Assembly (NCBI GenBank): GCA_037951165.1
Contig: JBBDHG010000153.1
Location: 1,366,001-1,430,000 of the forward strand
Reading direction: 5' to 3'
Source: Lophius americanus
Taxonomy: Eukaryota; Chordata; Actinopteri; Lophiiformes; Lophiidae
Length of the DNA: 64,000 nucleotides
Shown in pieces: positions 33,562 through 44,289 of this stretch (position 1 is the stretch's first letter; every line of letters starts with the position of its first letter). The notes under the pieces were generated by a model, which saw only the letters and a list, made by a program, of their open reading frames with translations, was not told the origin of the DNA and searched no databases. The position numbers were made by a program, and so were the translations under genes.

Positions 33562-34475
33562 CTTAAGCTGTCGTTTCCTACAGCAATGGTGATTCCCCGA
33601 AAAGTTACACAAGTAATCCCCCTGATTGAACTACTCAAACCAATTCTGAAGTCATGTCTGAAAAACAGAGTTAGATTCCCTAGTCAGTGAAATATGAAGA
33701 TTTAGAGTAAAATGTGAATTCTAAGATCGATCTCCTGGAGTCAATTCATATTCACCAGAGTTAGACTGAATAGGACAAGCAAGAAGGAAGTATTGGCTGA
33801 AAAACAGTGTTAATCGTAATAAAGTTCTCCTTAGAGAATGATTTATATACTATTATAGTGGAATGTAATGTATATTCAATACCGATATCTTCAAGTCGAG
33901 TCATTTGCGCCAAATATGGACCAAATTGGACGATTAAGAAATTATAGCTGAAAATCAGTGTTTTCATAAAAAAATTATCCCTTATTGAGTAAAATATGAA
34001 CTGTTAGAGTAAAATAGGATCCATACAAGAAAGATCTCTGCGAGTCCATGCATTTGAACCAACTTATGAATAAATCGTACCAACGGTTGAGAAATTACGT
34101 CACGGAAACTTTTGAAGGCAAAGCTCTAAAACTTTACCATAATCGAATCGTCTATTGAGCATTTCCAGTGTGTTTCGTTAAAAAGAAGAATAGCTCTCTA
34201 CTGAATCAAACATGATCTACAGAAGTAAGTTATGATATTTACAAGATAGATCTCCTTGAGTCCATTCACACGCATGTGATTCGGATTAAATCGGATAAAG
34301 GGTTGAGAAATTATGGCTAATTCTGGAGATAAAGCTCCCCATATTGTCAGAAACTTAGAACCTGCCTTTCGCAGAATCACTCCGGTTTTTCCTCACAAAG
34401 ATGTATGTGGGTATAAGATTTGAAAAAATTCCATGAAATAGTTCTTGTGTTATTGTCTTAACAGGAAGGACTTTC
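33562..34475 (+). repeat. Family A array, copy 11 (four internal units)
   Basis: Head GCTGTCGTTTCCTACAGCAA and ATTCCCCGAAAAGTTACACA. Four tandem internal units start near 33,673, 33,822, 33,968 and 34,187. Each carries versions of 'gagtaaaatatgaac', a 'gatagatctcc' block, a 'gtcgattcatacgcacc' block and 'accaacggttgagaaattatgg'. The 3' domain starts at about 34,328 (AAGCTCCCCATATTGTCAGA) and ends at GTCTTAACAGGAAGGACTTT without the terminal hairpin. Units are strongly diverged from each other, so the amplification is old. Confidence 0.85.
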
Positions 34476-34479
34476 AAGA

Positions 34480-35725
34480 ACTCTTGATGGAAGATGGAAG
34501 ACTCTGGGACACAAATGGTGGTCACATTTGTGACAGTTAAGTGATTTTTAATATTAGGGTATGTAAGGGGCTCAAGGCGGCACGCAGTAGAGAATTACTT
34601 CACATAATAGCATGATTTATTAATGAACTAATGAGGTGAGCTGCACACCAAAACCAGCCAAGTCTCACGTCTGACTGGCCGAGCTCTTGAATTCTCTCTC
34701 TCGTGCTGCTTCCACCGGATTCGTGGGTCAGGCTGGATACCGGGCCTCTGGAGACTTTAGACAAGGAGAGAGGAAGGCGACACCTCCATCAGTGGGAACC
34801 ATTCACACGACACAGTCGGTTTATCCGGTGAAATCCCCACAAATGTATTGAACCCCGGGGAAACATTGCCGTAATAATGAGGCAGTAAATGTGTGGACTC
34901 ACCGTGAGTGTTTTTGATTGCATGTTGCTGATTGAGTTATAAATCCAGTAAAAGTCAAGCCTAATTATTATTCAAATGTCCATTATGATTTCATAACCGG
35001 CGTTAGCTATCTCTCACAACGAAGCTTCTGATTGGACTTACGAACCGTAGCTCTAACTAAGATTGTGTTTTTATTCATCCAGAGGCTTTTCCTTCACATA
35101 TAACTGCGTGACTTTTGGTCAATACCTTGACAGAAAAGTCTCATAGAACATCATCAACATAGTTCATTGGTTAATACGTGGGGAAGGAGGAATTGTGATT
35201 TAACAAGCAGTCAGTCTATGGCCTGGAGGGTTTTAGCCCAAACATCATCAGCAGCCTCATAGAGTTCCACACAGTGAAGCTGCGGGGTCCACTCAACCTT
35301 CAACCATGAATAAAGTCAGCTGACATGGAAAGGAGGCTTAAAAACTAGCCATTCAGCTCCAAATTACAAACGTTATTGATATAAACCGTAACAGCCTTCT
35401 CACAAGTCCATTACGGAAAGATTTATTTTTTTATTTCAAAAGAACGTGGGATCATCAGTCTGTCAGAAAGTCTTTGGTGTTTAGGTTCCCCAGGGAGATC
35501 ATGATGGAAGGGTAGAGATATATCCTCTCACTGGTGGTGGTGGCTGATCATCTGCTGAGAATGATGAATGATGAAGTTGGTGAAGACGGGATGGAAGAAC
35601 TAGATGAACAAAGAGCCTGAAGGTTGGCAGGCTAAGAATGAAGGTGACTGTGATTGGACAGATGTCACCGATTGATGAGAACGGCTGATATCTCCTTGAC
35701 CGGCCCAAAACATTGATACCACAAA
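34480..35725. other. Non-coding DNA, no gene recognised
   Basis: The 34,565-34,880 stretch has balanced composition but matches no family I know. The 98-codon minus frame at 35,499-35,795 runs into a family A copy and is not credited. Confidence 0.4.
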
Positions 35726-35727
35726 CT

Positions 35728-36316
35728 ACGCTGTCGTCCCCAAGAGCAAGGGTATATCCCAGAAAAGCCCCCACAGCCCTGCGTTTTACAAACAATCCTC
35801 CTGATTGAACTCTTCATATTAAACATGAGGTGATGTCCATATATAATGTCTGATCTATTAGTTTAAAAAAGAGGATAGATCTCCTCCAGTCAATTCACAT
35901 TCACCATATTTGGACTATATCATACCAACGGTTAGGAAATTATGGCCAAAAAACGTCCTTTTTCATGAAAAAAAACTCCTTCTTGTGAGTAAAGTCTGAA
36001 CAATAAGAGTAAAATGAATATTATAGATACAAGATAAATCTCCTGGCCTCAATTGGTATTCACCAGATTTTAAATAAATCGGACTAATGGTTGATAAATG
36101 ATGGTCCATTTCTGGAATCCAGAAAACTTTTTGAGACACTTGTGGTTGAAATTTTCAAAAAATCAATCCCAAAATCAATCCAGTTCTCCCTTGCACTAAG
36201 GTATATTTGGATATAAAGTTTTGAAATGATCCATGCAATAGATTATTAGTAACCCTGTTAACATGAAGCGATGTCGGAGATGACGATTCCATACTGTCCC
36301 GGACTTTTCGGGGTAA
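35728..36316 (+). repeat. Family A dispersed repeat, copy 12 (both ends present)
   Basis: Head ACGCTGTCGTCCCCAAGAGC then ATATCCCAGAAAAGCCCCCA. A shortened first unit (about 35,845-35,950) and a second unit (AAACTCCTTCTTGTGAGTAA) follow. The 3' domain TCAATCCAGTTCTCCCTTGC, GATGACGATTCCATACTGTC ends in the hairpin CCGGACTTTTCGGGG. This copy shows the inverted end motif at both ends (agaaaag at 35,761; cttttcgggg at 36,304). Confidence 0.9.
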
Positions 36317-36319
36317 TAA

Positions 36320-37025
36320 TAAAGTCAACCAATATGTCCAACCAACCAAATGCAAGCATTTGATTTTTGACGGTTGAGTAGATTTTACATGTGTTTAAAG
36401 TTGGTTAAACCATGAAAAAGCAGTGGAGTAGTCCTTTAATCTTGGGTTTATTAAACTTCCCCACTTTTGAAGTCTCTATATTTTTGAATCTACAAATATA
36501 AGTTTTCTGCGTTTTTCACAGAGCATAACAGCCGACACTAGAACAGTCGACACACTCCTTTGTACCGCATGAAGTCACCAACAGTCTCAGGTGACTCTGA
36601 CTTTGAAGGATCCCACGGAGCGCGCCGTGAGCTTCATCCCCTTTACCCGTCCTCTAAGAAATTCCTGCCGCTGAGTCCGTGGAACGTCACAACGAGACCT
36701 TCTGTTTCTAACCTGCACTGCAGCTGGAGAGAAAACTGGGGAGAATACTTGCCCTTCACTTTCTCCAAACTCTGCAGTAGAATACACAGCAGCATCCCAC
36801 CCTCCTCCTGACAGCCTTCTGTCTCAGCTCACACTCTCAGTGAGGGGGGGGGGGGCAGGAGACACATGGACTCATGAACAGCTGAGTACCTCCAGAGTAA
36901 AAGCAGGCAGTGGGTGCAGGTTTTTTTTGTTTTTTTTTACGGCTACATACCTCATGTGAGTTTCTAAAGCTTGTGTCCATGATACGAGGCATTAAATGTG
37001 ATCAAACATTGTCTTCCTCCCCCGT
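36320..37025. other. Non-coding DNA with a G12 run
   Basis: No gene recognised. G run at 36,844-36,855 and poly-T at 36,920-36,938. The 83- and 66-codon frames on opposite strands at 36,560-36,811 overlap each other and lack family signatures. Confidence 0.4.
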
Positions 37026-37027
37026 TT

Positions 37028-37220
37028 GTGATAGGAAACCAGATGAAGGCTTGGACGCCTCCCTTTGGAGATTTTTCAAGCACGTCCAACAGGGAGGAGA
37101 CCTGGCCTGGGAACACCTTGGGATCCCAAAGATCAGCTGGAGAGTGTTGCCGGGAAAAGGGACATGTGGAAATCCCTTGTTAGCCTGCTGCCACAGCGAC
37201 CTGACCCTGGATAAGTAGTA
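37028..37220 (+). mobile_element. Non-LTR LINE relic, extreme C-terminus and tail
   Basis: Frame reads DASLWRFFKHVQQGGDLAWE then HLGIPKISWRVLPGKG and LLACCHSDLTLDK before a stop. Teleost LINE ORFs end with a pattern like 'LAWERLGIP-x-E-x-x-V-x-G-x-x-x-x-W-x-x-L-L-x-L-L-x-x-x-D-L'. A segment corresponding to 'RGRPRTRW' is deleted between QQGGD and LAWE. The following tail (GTGGATGGTTGGATAGATGG) fits the GGAT-rich 3' end of that element. Dead fragment; clade not assigned. Confidence 0.75.
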
Positions 37221-37249
37221 AAAAGTGGATGGTTGGATAGATGGATGAT

Positions 37250-37530
37250 CCTGTCTTGGGTAGCACAGTTATCTCACAGTTGAAGGTTCTGGGTTCAAAT
37301 CCACCTGTGGCCCTGGGGTCTTTCTGCGTGGAGTTGCATGCTCCTCCTGGGTTTGCATGGGTTCCCTCTAGGAGCTTCTTCCCACATAGTCCAAAAACAT
37401 GTGATATGGTGTGAATGGTTGTTTTTGTCTGTGTTTGCCCGAAGATTAACTATTCAGGGTGTAAAGTCACCTGGGATAGGCTCAAGCCCTCCCACAACAC
37501 CGAAAAGAATAAGAAAATGGACAGATGGAT
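37250..37530 (+). repeat. SINE-type teleost repeat, long copy
   Basis: GGGTAGCACAGTTATCTCAC, AAGGTTCTGGGTTCAAATCC, GTCTTTCTGCGTGGAGTTGC, ATGCTCCTCCTGGGTTTGCA, AGTCCAAAAACATG, GTGAATGGTTGTTTTTGTCT, GGGATAGGCTCAAGCCCTCC and tail AAGAAAATGGACAGATGGAT. It is the most complete copy in the window, with a tRNA-like B box (GGTTCAAATCC). It sits directly behind the LINE tail. Confidence 0.85.
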
Positions 37531-37539
37531 GTTCTTGTC

Positions 37540-37625
37540 GTGCCCTGCTCACACTGAACAACACCAGAATATGTGCAAAGCCACAAGTAGACGCAAATGT
37601 GGTTGAATGGAGGCGTACATTTTTT
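37540..37625 (+). repeat. Family C short repeat
   Basis: GCTCACACTGAACAACACCA, GTGCAAAGCCACAAGTAGAC and GCAAATGTGGTTGAATGGAG fit the pattern of 13,676, 40,848 and 56,208. Confidence 0.45.
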
Positions 37626-37721
37626 TAACTCGGGTAAGAAATTTGCTCGATGCCGTGGTGCAAAAAAGACATCACCTGTCTGGACAACAGGAAATGGGCA
37701 AAAGCTAATCGGAACTGCGTT

Positions 37722-37876
37722 TGGACCTGACAACAGCGTACCCCCCCAAAAAGCCCTCACTCCCCTGCTTTGTACAAGCAATTGAACTCGTCAAATTCAA
37801 TGTGAAGTTATGTTAGAGAGAAACAGGGTTTTTGTAGAAAAGCTCACGTTAGTGAGTAAAATGTGAATATCCATGA
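37722..37876 (+). repeat. Family A dispersed repeat, copy 13 (head only)
   Basis: GACAACAGCGTACCCCCCCA AAAAGCCCTCACTCCCCTGC, TTTGTACAAGCAATTGAACT, GTGAAGTTATGTTAGAGAGA and CTCACGTTAGTGAGTAAAAT. It stops abruptly inside the first internal unit. Confidence 0.8.
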
Positions 37877-37879
37877 GCC

Positions 37880-38288
37880 TTGACTTAAGCAGACCACCAT
37901 GCCTTCACTGCCGATGTTTAGATTCCAAGGTTTGTTAGAGAAGCTCAAGCCAGATTTCAAACCAGCAGGCCCTCTTGGAAGACCCCACGCTGCATCCCAC
38001 GAGCAGATGTCTGCACAGCATGGCGGTTTTCAACGTACCTGGAATCAAAAGGCTGACAGCCCACACCCGAGGATTACCAATCAGTTTGCCCCAAATGTTT
38101 CTGCTGCGATGAAACGAAGCTCCACTTCATTTGTAGCTATGAGTTTGTATCAACATATTTGTCGCTCATAAAGGAAGTGAACTGTGACAGGAAATCGATA
38201 TTAAGTCATTGTATAATGATAGATGTTAGATTTAGACAGAAACTAATGGCCCTTACAAATTATTACTCGATTCAAGTTATTAGAGGAC
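37880..38288. other. Non-coding DNA, no gene recognised
   Basis: A 90-codon frame starts at 37,899, but its composition and lack of motifs give no support for a gene. Confidence 0.35.
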
Positions 38289-38289
38289 C

Positions 38290-38535
38290 TAAAAGTGGGC
38301 AGAGCAACCGCCTTACAGAAATAACTGTGCCAGGCTCAAATCCCCATCTGCCCTTTGGGGCCTTTTTTTGTGGAGTTTGTGTGGTGGTCCAAAAACATGA
38401 ATTTGTGACTCTAAATTTTCCGTGAATGTGAATGGTTGATTGTCTCTGTGTGTCGACCCACAAACCCCGCGTCCATGGGTCAGCTAGTAACCAGCCCCCC
38501 CCCAAAACCCAAGACCCAAGAAAATGAAATAAATA
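38290..38535 (+). repeat. SINE-type teleost repeat
   Basis: GGGCAGAGCAACCGCCTTAC, TGTGCCAGGCTCAAATCCCC, GGGGCCTTTTTTTGTGGAGT, GGTCCAAAAACATGAATTTG, TGACTCTAAATTTTCCGTGA, GTGAATGGTTGATTGTCTCT and a C-run followed by AAATGAAATAAATAAATGA. Same family as 37,250-37,530, more diverged. Confidence 0.8.
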
Positions 38536-38539
38536 AATG

Positions 38540-40160
38540 ATTTAAAAACTGGTTAAATAGAGAAATAAAACAAAAGGTCCACGAGTTTGAAGTTCCCACT
38601 CAAGCTCAGTTTTTAAGAGGATAGTTAGCCTCATAACAAAACCAACATGTTTTCCTCTTTTTTGCGGTAATATTTTGCAAATATCTACATGATACAAAGA
38701 AAGAAATCCTGACCAAGTTTTCAAAGTAATCCTCAGTCCATATTTGTACAGCCTCATGCAGGAACTATTTGATTAAGCGCGATTCCCAAAAAGTTGGGAC
38801 GTTCTGTGAAGCATTAATGAAGATATAAAAATCCAAAGTTGCACAATTATACGATGAATCAGCATTTTTTTTTTTTGTCAATAAAGTTGGAAAGTTGTGG
38901 AAGACTCAAAAAGTGTCCTAACGTGAAACGACAGGCGCAACATACAAAAACCGCGATGAAGAAAAACAAGGAAACGCCGGGAATTACGGCAGCTGCAGAG
39001 GGAAATAAAGACACAGGTGGAAAGAATCAGGAGGAAGATCTTTATACAAAAAGCTCAATCTAGCGGTTGCTTTGATTTAAATATATATGTTTTTTTTTAA
39101 ATAGAGATAAAAGCCAAGTAAGAAATGGGAAAAAATGTGTTACATGAAAGTATAAATACTTCTCTATTTTATTCCCAAGGGTCTAAGTATACCGTTACTC
39201 TTACTTTAAGTGCTGGAATTAAGAAAGGATCCTCACTTTTTATTTTTTATTTTTTGTGTAATTCAATTTCAGGGAATCAACTTAATCTGTTTTTATGAAA
39301 ACAATAGAATTAGAACAGTTAAAAAATAGGAATAAGATTTAAATCAGTTTTATAGGAGAAAAAGCAAGATTAAATTCATTCTCTGGTGATTCCATTTTTC
39401 TGAATGGGAAATGTATTTAAAAAAACACTATAACATTACTATAAGTTTTACTTGTTTCATTCATAATTGAATCGAAAAACGAAACACAAGTTTATTAGTT
39501 TGGTTATGTCAAGATTACGTTTTCCAATCCAGCTTAATTATTGGCATCTTTCAGGAAACTCAAGGTCACTTAGCAGATATAACAATAAAAACAACAAATA
39601 TCATGACAATTATATGTAATAAGAAGCAATTTATTTATATATATATATATATAAATATTATTCATATAGTTTGATACAGAAATATAAACGTTTTTAAAAT
39701 AGAACCCTGTGGAATCCCATAAAGCTTCAAGAGGATCTTATTTTCTTTTTTAGCCCATCAAAACATTATTCCCATTATTTCTTCACGAGAGAAACATTCA
39801 CCCACCCCCAGAAGACACCACCAGTCCTTCCATAAAACTAAACGAGAAGTTTCGGGCTCTGAAGCCAGTTTATGTTCGCCACGTTTAAGAAGTTCTGACT
39901 GACAGATGCTAAACGCTACCTTGAGCGTCTGATGAGATGCAGAGAGTCACAAATCGGCATCAGCGTTCGACGGGAGGAGAATGTGTAAGTGGAAGTAAGA
40001 AGATCCTGGGGTCTTCAGGAGAGTTTATATTATACCTTTCCTCAACACAGACATAATAATACCTAAGCATGGACTGAAGCAAGATTAGAAGACGAGGCTC
40101 TATAAATATCCTCACGGGCCTCGGTGGGACTGAGGCATCGTCAGAAAGCGGGACAGTGAT
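38540..40160. other. Non-coding, strongly A/T-rich DNA
   Basis: Includes (TA)9 at 39,635-39,652 and long A/T-rich stretches at 39,060-39,560. AGAACCCTGTGGAATCCCAT at about 39,702 resembles the 'agagccctgtgggacacc' repeat. A 74-codon frame at 38,839 is Lys-rich and unsupported. Confidence 0.45.
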
Positions 40161-40560
40161 GGCTGTAATTATCTGCAGTTCCACAACCGTCGCTCTCTCT
40201 GCAATTTTCTGTTCAATAGAGTTAGAAGAAGCCTGATAGCTGCGGTGTATTTCCGCTCAAAAGCCGCCCAGCGGGCCCCCATGCTAAAAAGCTGCACCCC
40301 ACTTGCTTGCACCCCCTGTGAGAGCGGCAGAATGGGGAAAGAGCGAAAGCGATGTCGGAGGTCTGCAGGAAATAAGGGCGGAGGTAACACAAGTGAAGAG
40401 GAGAGAGGCTATGATTGCCAGCCAGCATGTAGCCAGTAATTACAATGTTGTGTTTCGTTCGCCAGCTCCCTCGCTCTCTCCGTCTTTCTCCCGCTCACTC
40501 AGCATTCGCACTTCCCTGAGTTACATGCCTATGTGCTCAAGGTTAATGAGGAAGTGCGGG
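40160..40560. other. Low-repeat block, candidate conserved non-coding DNA
   Basis: Balanced composition without transposon signatures: GATAGCTGCGGTGTATTTCC, AAAAGCCGCCCAGCGGGCCC, GAGAGGCTATGATTGCCAGC and GTAGCCAGTAATTACAATGT. Overlapping frames on both strands (64-90 codons) show no protein family. Conservation is a guess from texture only. Confidence 0.25.
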
Positions 40561-40847
40561 GTCCGGGTAAAATAAAGATGCAAACACACGACGCATGTGG
40601 AGACTCGGCTCTGGTAAGGACTTCAGACGCTCTGGTCCGATATCGGAGTTTCATTTTTGATGTCAGAGGTCGACAAGATGATCAAACAATGATGAAGATT
40701 GGAGATGGAACCATGTATAATACATACTGGATGTGAACCCTGGTTTGTTGCAGTTACACGCAGTGAGCCTTTACTGGGATGCCCTTTAACTCTCCGGGTT
40801 CTGAGATGGAGCCGGCGTTCGCCCGAACGTTAATGCTGAGTTCACCT

Positions 40848-40905
40848 CCGGATTCAAATACAAAGTCAACGCAGAACAACAAGTAGATGCAAGTAATTCC
40901 CCTCC
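40848..40905 (+). repeat. Family C short repeat, weak copy
   Basis: GAGTTCACCTCCGGATTCAA, ACAAAGTCAACGCAGAACAA and CAAGTAGATGCAAGTAATTC retain the family C pattern with substitutions. Confidence 0.3.
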
Positions 40906-40909
40906 ACTA

Positions 40910-41515
40910 CGATTTAAACATCAAATATCTTTGTCTGCCTCTCAATGTCACCGCTGCATTTCTACCGACATCTACAACCCCAGAATCCACCTGTGTCGTC
41001 CAGTGAAAGGAGCTTCCAGAAGGTTCCACAGTCTCTCTATTATATATCCAGATATTTTTGAACTGATGGAGTCGGAGCTGCTGTCCTAATAAACATTTCA
41101 GATTGGAACTTCCAGAAAGTTGAGCTTCCGGACTCTGGAAGTCAAGTCGTTCTTGACTGCATAATAAATTATTTTTCTCGTTATCACGTGAAAACAAGAA
41201 TCCATATTGGCTCGATCCACCATAAAGACGTAGCGGCTATTGACTTCGGGGGTCCGAAGTAGAATCTGAGGATTTTATCAAAAATGGAAACTCCTTGATC
41301 CGCCATTTTCATCTGAAATCAGCAAACACCCTTTTTTTTTCTCATTGATGTGAGAAAACGGTCGTGATAACTAACTGGCTTAGCTTGTCATCTCCTGAAG
41401 ACGAGATCACGAGATAACGACCGCAAAAATCTTCAATATCTGTCTGAGCTGTTTTCACATCATCCAATTGCAACTTATCCCCTCGCTGTTCTCGTTAGCA
41501 TCATTACGAGGGATT
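40910..41515. other. Non-coding DNA, no gene recognised
   Basis: GACGAGATCACGAGATAACG near 41,400 echoes GTCGTGATAACTAAC near 41,360 (short repeated 'gataacgacc/gtcgtgat' motifs in inverse). No gene or recognised element. Confidence 0.4.
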
Positions 41516-41604
41516 TTACACAAATAAACCAAAACATTAAAACCGCCTGCTTCATACTGATAGGTCTCCCTTTTTTGTTGCAAAATCAGCATTTCAATGC
41601 AGCG

Positions 41605-41731
41605 TTCTGACACCTATCTTCTTCTTCTTCTTCTTCGGCTCTAGGTTTTACATCAGATGCCCCTTCTGACACAACCCTCCCCATTGAGCTGGCTTGGGAC
41701 CGGCACTAGTACACTGTATTCTGACCCCTAT
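41605..41731. repeat. Target-site duplication flanking nested RTE-derived insertion
   Basis: TTCTGACACCTAT at 41,605-41,617 and TTCTGACCCCTAT at 41,719-41,731 (one mismatch) bracket the insertion. Beyond the second copy, the Tc1-family sequence continues (GTGGCTGGGTTACTGTTCTG), as expected if the insertion landed in that element. Confidence 0.8.
41618..41718 (-). mobile_element. RTE-derived short element (SINE-like), nested
   Basis: Read on the minus strand: CTAGTGCCGGTCCCAAGCCA, GGGGAGGGTTGTGTCAGAAG, GGGCATCTGATGTAAAACCT, then AGAGCCGAAGAAGAAGAAGA. So the 5' signature of the RTE-type LINE is joined directly to its 3' GAA-repeat tail, with the coding part absent. Total length is about 101 bp. 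The (CTT)n run at 41,618-41,636 is this tail, not an independent microsatellite. Confidence 0.8.
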
Positions 41732-42141
41732 GTGGCTGGGTTACTGTTCTGACTCCTGTCGATCAGAGCTTTTTACAGTGGCTCTTCTGTGTGCTCGGAC
41801 AGAACCAAGGAACATTCGCTCCCTACGAGCATCAATAAAACTTTCGTGACCATGACCCTGTCACCCATTCACCAGTTATCCTTTCTCAGACGTCTTTGGC
41901 GGGCACTAACTACTTCAGACCGGAACACTCAAGGAGACCAGAACCAGAGGTTTCACCCCTGTCAAAGTCGTTCAGATTCTCATACTTCCTCTATGTTTCC
42001 CGGTTCCAACACATCATAATTCTAGGACAAAAAATATTCACTTGCTGCTCCGTCTCTCCGGCTCACTGACAGATATTGTGACAAGACAATCACTGTATCG
42101 CTGCCGTCCCCTGTCAGCGGTTGTAATGTTATGGCTAATGG

Positions 42142-43125
42142 GTGTTCCATTCATTATTGTGTCATGTGGAAACCATGTGGACCACAAGGCCATCAAAGCA
42201 CCTGAGTGAGTCTTCCTCTGACTCTTTCTCTCTCTCAGCCTCTCTCTTCTCTCTAATTTCTCCGTTCCGCCACCGCTGTCTCTCCTCTTGCATAATGTCC
42301 GGCATTTTTTTTCTCCCCTCTCTGTTCTCTGTCTCCCTCTGTCACGCTCCTATCCTGATATTTCGGTTTTGCTCGATTAATCTCTTTCTCATCGCTCTCT
42401 CTATTGCATTCGCACACATACTGTATACAGGCGCGCCCTCTCCTCTCCCCTTTCCTCCTACTCGTTCACCCCAATCTCCATCCCTCCCCTGCTCCTCACT
42501 CATTTTTATTACTGTCACAGGAGCCTTTCTCTCGCTCTCTGGCTGCCTCTCCCTCCGTCTCGGTGTTTATGAGCAGGGCTATATTGAGAGCGTCTGGCAG
42601 GCAGACACAGAGGACAAGAGGGGGCGAGAGTGCATGATGAGGCTAGCGGAGAGAGGAAGGCTATCAGAGGCTGTGAAAAGAGGCACAAATAGACAAATAG
42701 CAGGTTTTAGACCAGCAGGAATCCTTTCAAAAGCTGCTGACTTGCCACAAAAAGCAACTTTGATTCTTTCAGAGAGAGGATTCAACCCCTGCTGGTGTGA
42801 AATACGATTAGTGAGTGGGGGTAATAAGTTATATTATAAGAACATTATCCTTTACGATCAATCAGAGACCTCGACACGCTAATTTTTGTTTAATGCAAAT
42901 TACTCAAAAGACCAAGTTTGACCCCAATTTCCTCTCGTAATTCCACTGTGGATTCTCACCCAGGTGTTCTAATGAAACTCTTGGCAAATAAAGGTAATAT
43001 AACGGCTGAGGAGACAACGCCCTGTGAGATGAGCAGCAGATTTCAAATTAAAAGACTCCTAGATAGAGGTTTAGATGAAACCAACGTCGTGAGCATATAT
43101 TTCAGTGATGAGTTGTATTTCCACC
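42142..43125. other. CT-rich then unique non-coding DNA
   Basis: 42,210-42,560 is dominated by CTCT-type low complexity, which yields a 246-codon plus-strand frame (Ser/Leu/Pro-rich) starting inside the Tc1 relic. Lack of domain structure, its origin in a repeat and the biased composition make it very unlikely to be a gene. 42,560-42,880 (GAGGACAAGAGGGGGCGAGA ...) is unique-looking. Confidence 0.45.
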
Positions 43126-43127
43126 CA

Positions 43128-43255
43128 ATCACCTGCAGGCAAAACGCAAGACCCGGAGGAGGACTTGCAAACACCGCACAGAAAACCAGACAGAGGTGGA
43201 TTCAAACCCGGTACTTCCTTGCAGTGAGGCATCAGCGAAACCTACACAATGTCAA
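43128..43255 (-). repeat. SINE-type teleost repeat (minus strand)
   Basis: The reverse complement reads CGCTGATGCCTCACTGCAAG, GGTTTGAATCCACCTCTGTC and CGGTGTTTGCAAGTCCTCCT, which match the 'gcctcacagcaagaagg ... gggttcgaatcc ... gtgtttgcatgttctccc' body of the repeat family at 37,250. The tail is missing. Confidence 0.7.
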
Positions 43256-43257
43256 AT

Positions 43258-44285
43258 AGAGGACAAAAGAGCGTCAAGGTCGAGGCTGCGTCGGTGGACG
43301 GACGCAGTGTTTCCAAACTGGAACGTCCGGCTCAAGACTGGACAGATGGCCACCCTAGCTAACGTATATTGACTTGTTGGCGGCTAGGACCATATGGACA
43401 GTAAAGTTTGTCCTAATCTTAGCAAAAACTGGAGGTAATTTAGCTACGTTTGCTCTAAAGAGTGCTAACGTGATAGCTAGCACCGCTCTGACAGCTAAGA
43501 ACCTTTCGTTTTCTTCCTTGGTGTGGCTACAGATCAAAGAAACTGGCCTCCATATTTTCCATCCACATGATGAATCACGTCTTTTCCGCTTTGTCCTCAC
43601 GCACAGGTACGTTAGTAAGAAAAAGAAAAATGAAACTGATGCTGGGAAATCAACCTATAGCTCTGCTTCAACTAAGTTAGCCGACCAGAATTTGTGATAT
43701 TTCAGAAGTTCATATAAACATCAAACGGTAATCGGGAGCGACCGATCGGTCCTCATTAACTTTGTTTTTTTGACTTTTGTCCCACTAAAGCAAAAATAAA
43801 AAAATGTCTACTGCGATTAATCAACTTACCTCAGCTTGCTTCTGTGATTGACTCAATTAAATATTCAACCATAATGGTTATTAATGTCCTCACCAAGAAA
43901 GAAAACTATTAACTTTATTTTTAAAGAGTAAAAAAATGTTTACCTACTAGATTATTTCATGATAAAATGTTCATATTATTTACTAGAAAGTCGTCAATTT
44001 TAATGAGATTAGCTCAACCTTTGGGTAAAGCATGTTTTTAGAAAAATATATGACCCTTATTAGCCTTTTTTTTGCTGTATCAAGTTTATAATTGTGGAGA
44101 TAAAGTTAACGGGTATTTAGAGAAAATGTAAATATATCTTTTAAGTCCTAAGGACAGTTATTGAAAAAAAATCCTGATTAGCTTTTTTTTTATTTCAGTT
44201 TGGACCACAAGACCTTTAAAACAAAAATCCAGACGATAATAATCCAATTAAAAAAAGTCTGGGAGATCAAGTGCTGATGTTACCA
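43258..44285. other. Non-coding DNA, A/T-rich in its right half
   Basis: 43,350-43,700 has a 107-codon plus frame and an overlapping 81-codon minus frame without recognisable features. 43,770-44,230 is A/T-rich with several T-runs. Confidence 0.4.
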
Positions 44286-44289
44286 CCTG

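Larger units (their letters stand above)
41517..42149 (-). mobile_element. Tc1/mariner relic, non-autonomous, transposase on minus strand
   Basis: Left end TACACAAATAAACCAAAACA TTAAAACCGC and right end GCGGTTGTAATGTTATGGCT AATGGGTGTTCC are matching inverted termini. Between them the minus strand holds N-terminal transposase remnants: on the plus strand these appear as GTGGCTCTTCTGTGTGCTCG, CTACGAGCATCAATAAAACT, CATGACCCTGTCACCCATTC, CAGTTATCCTTTCTCAGACG, CTGTCAAAGTCGTTCAGATT and GGTTCCAACACATCATAATT. The central catalytic region is deleted at about 41,590-41,600. A short RTE-derived element interrupts it at 41,618-41,718. Recognised by the well-known teleost family that starts 'tacaccgatcagccataacatt'. 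Dead: no open frame. Confidence 0.85.

Noticed and set aside
41618..41636. Independent (CTT)n microsatellite
   Set aside because: It is the GAA-repeat 3' tail of the nested RTE-derived element, bounded by the target-site duplication.
42142..42882. 246-codon open frame, the longest in the window
   Set aside because: It starts inside a Tc1 relic, runs through CT-rich low-complexity DNA, has no domain or family signature, and overlaps an opposite-strand frame.
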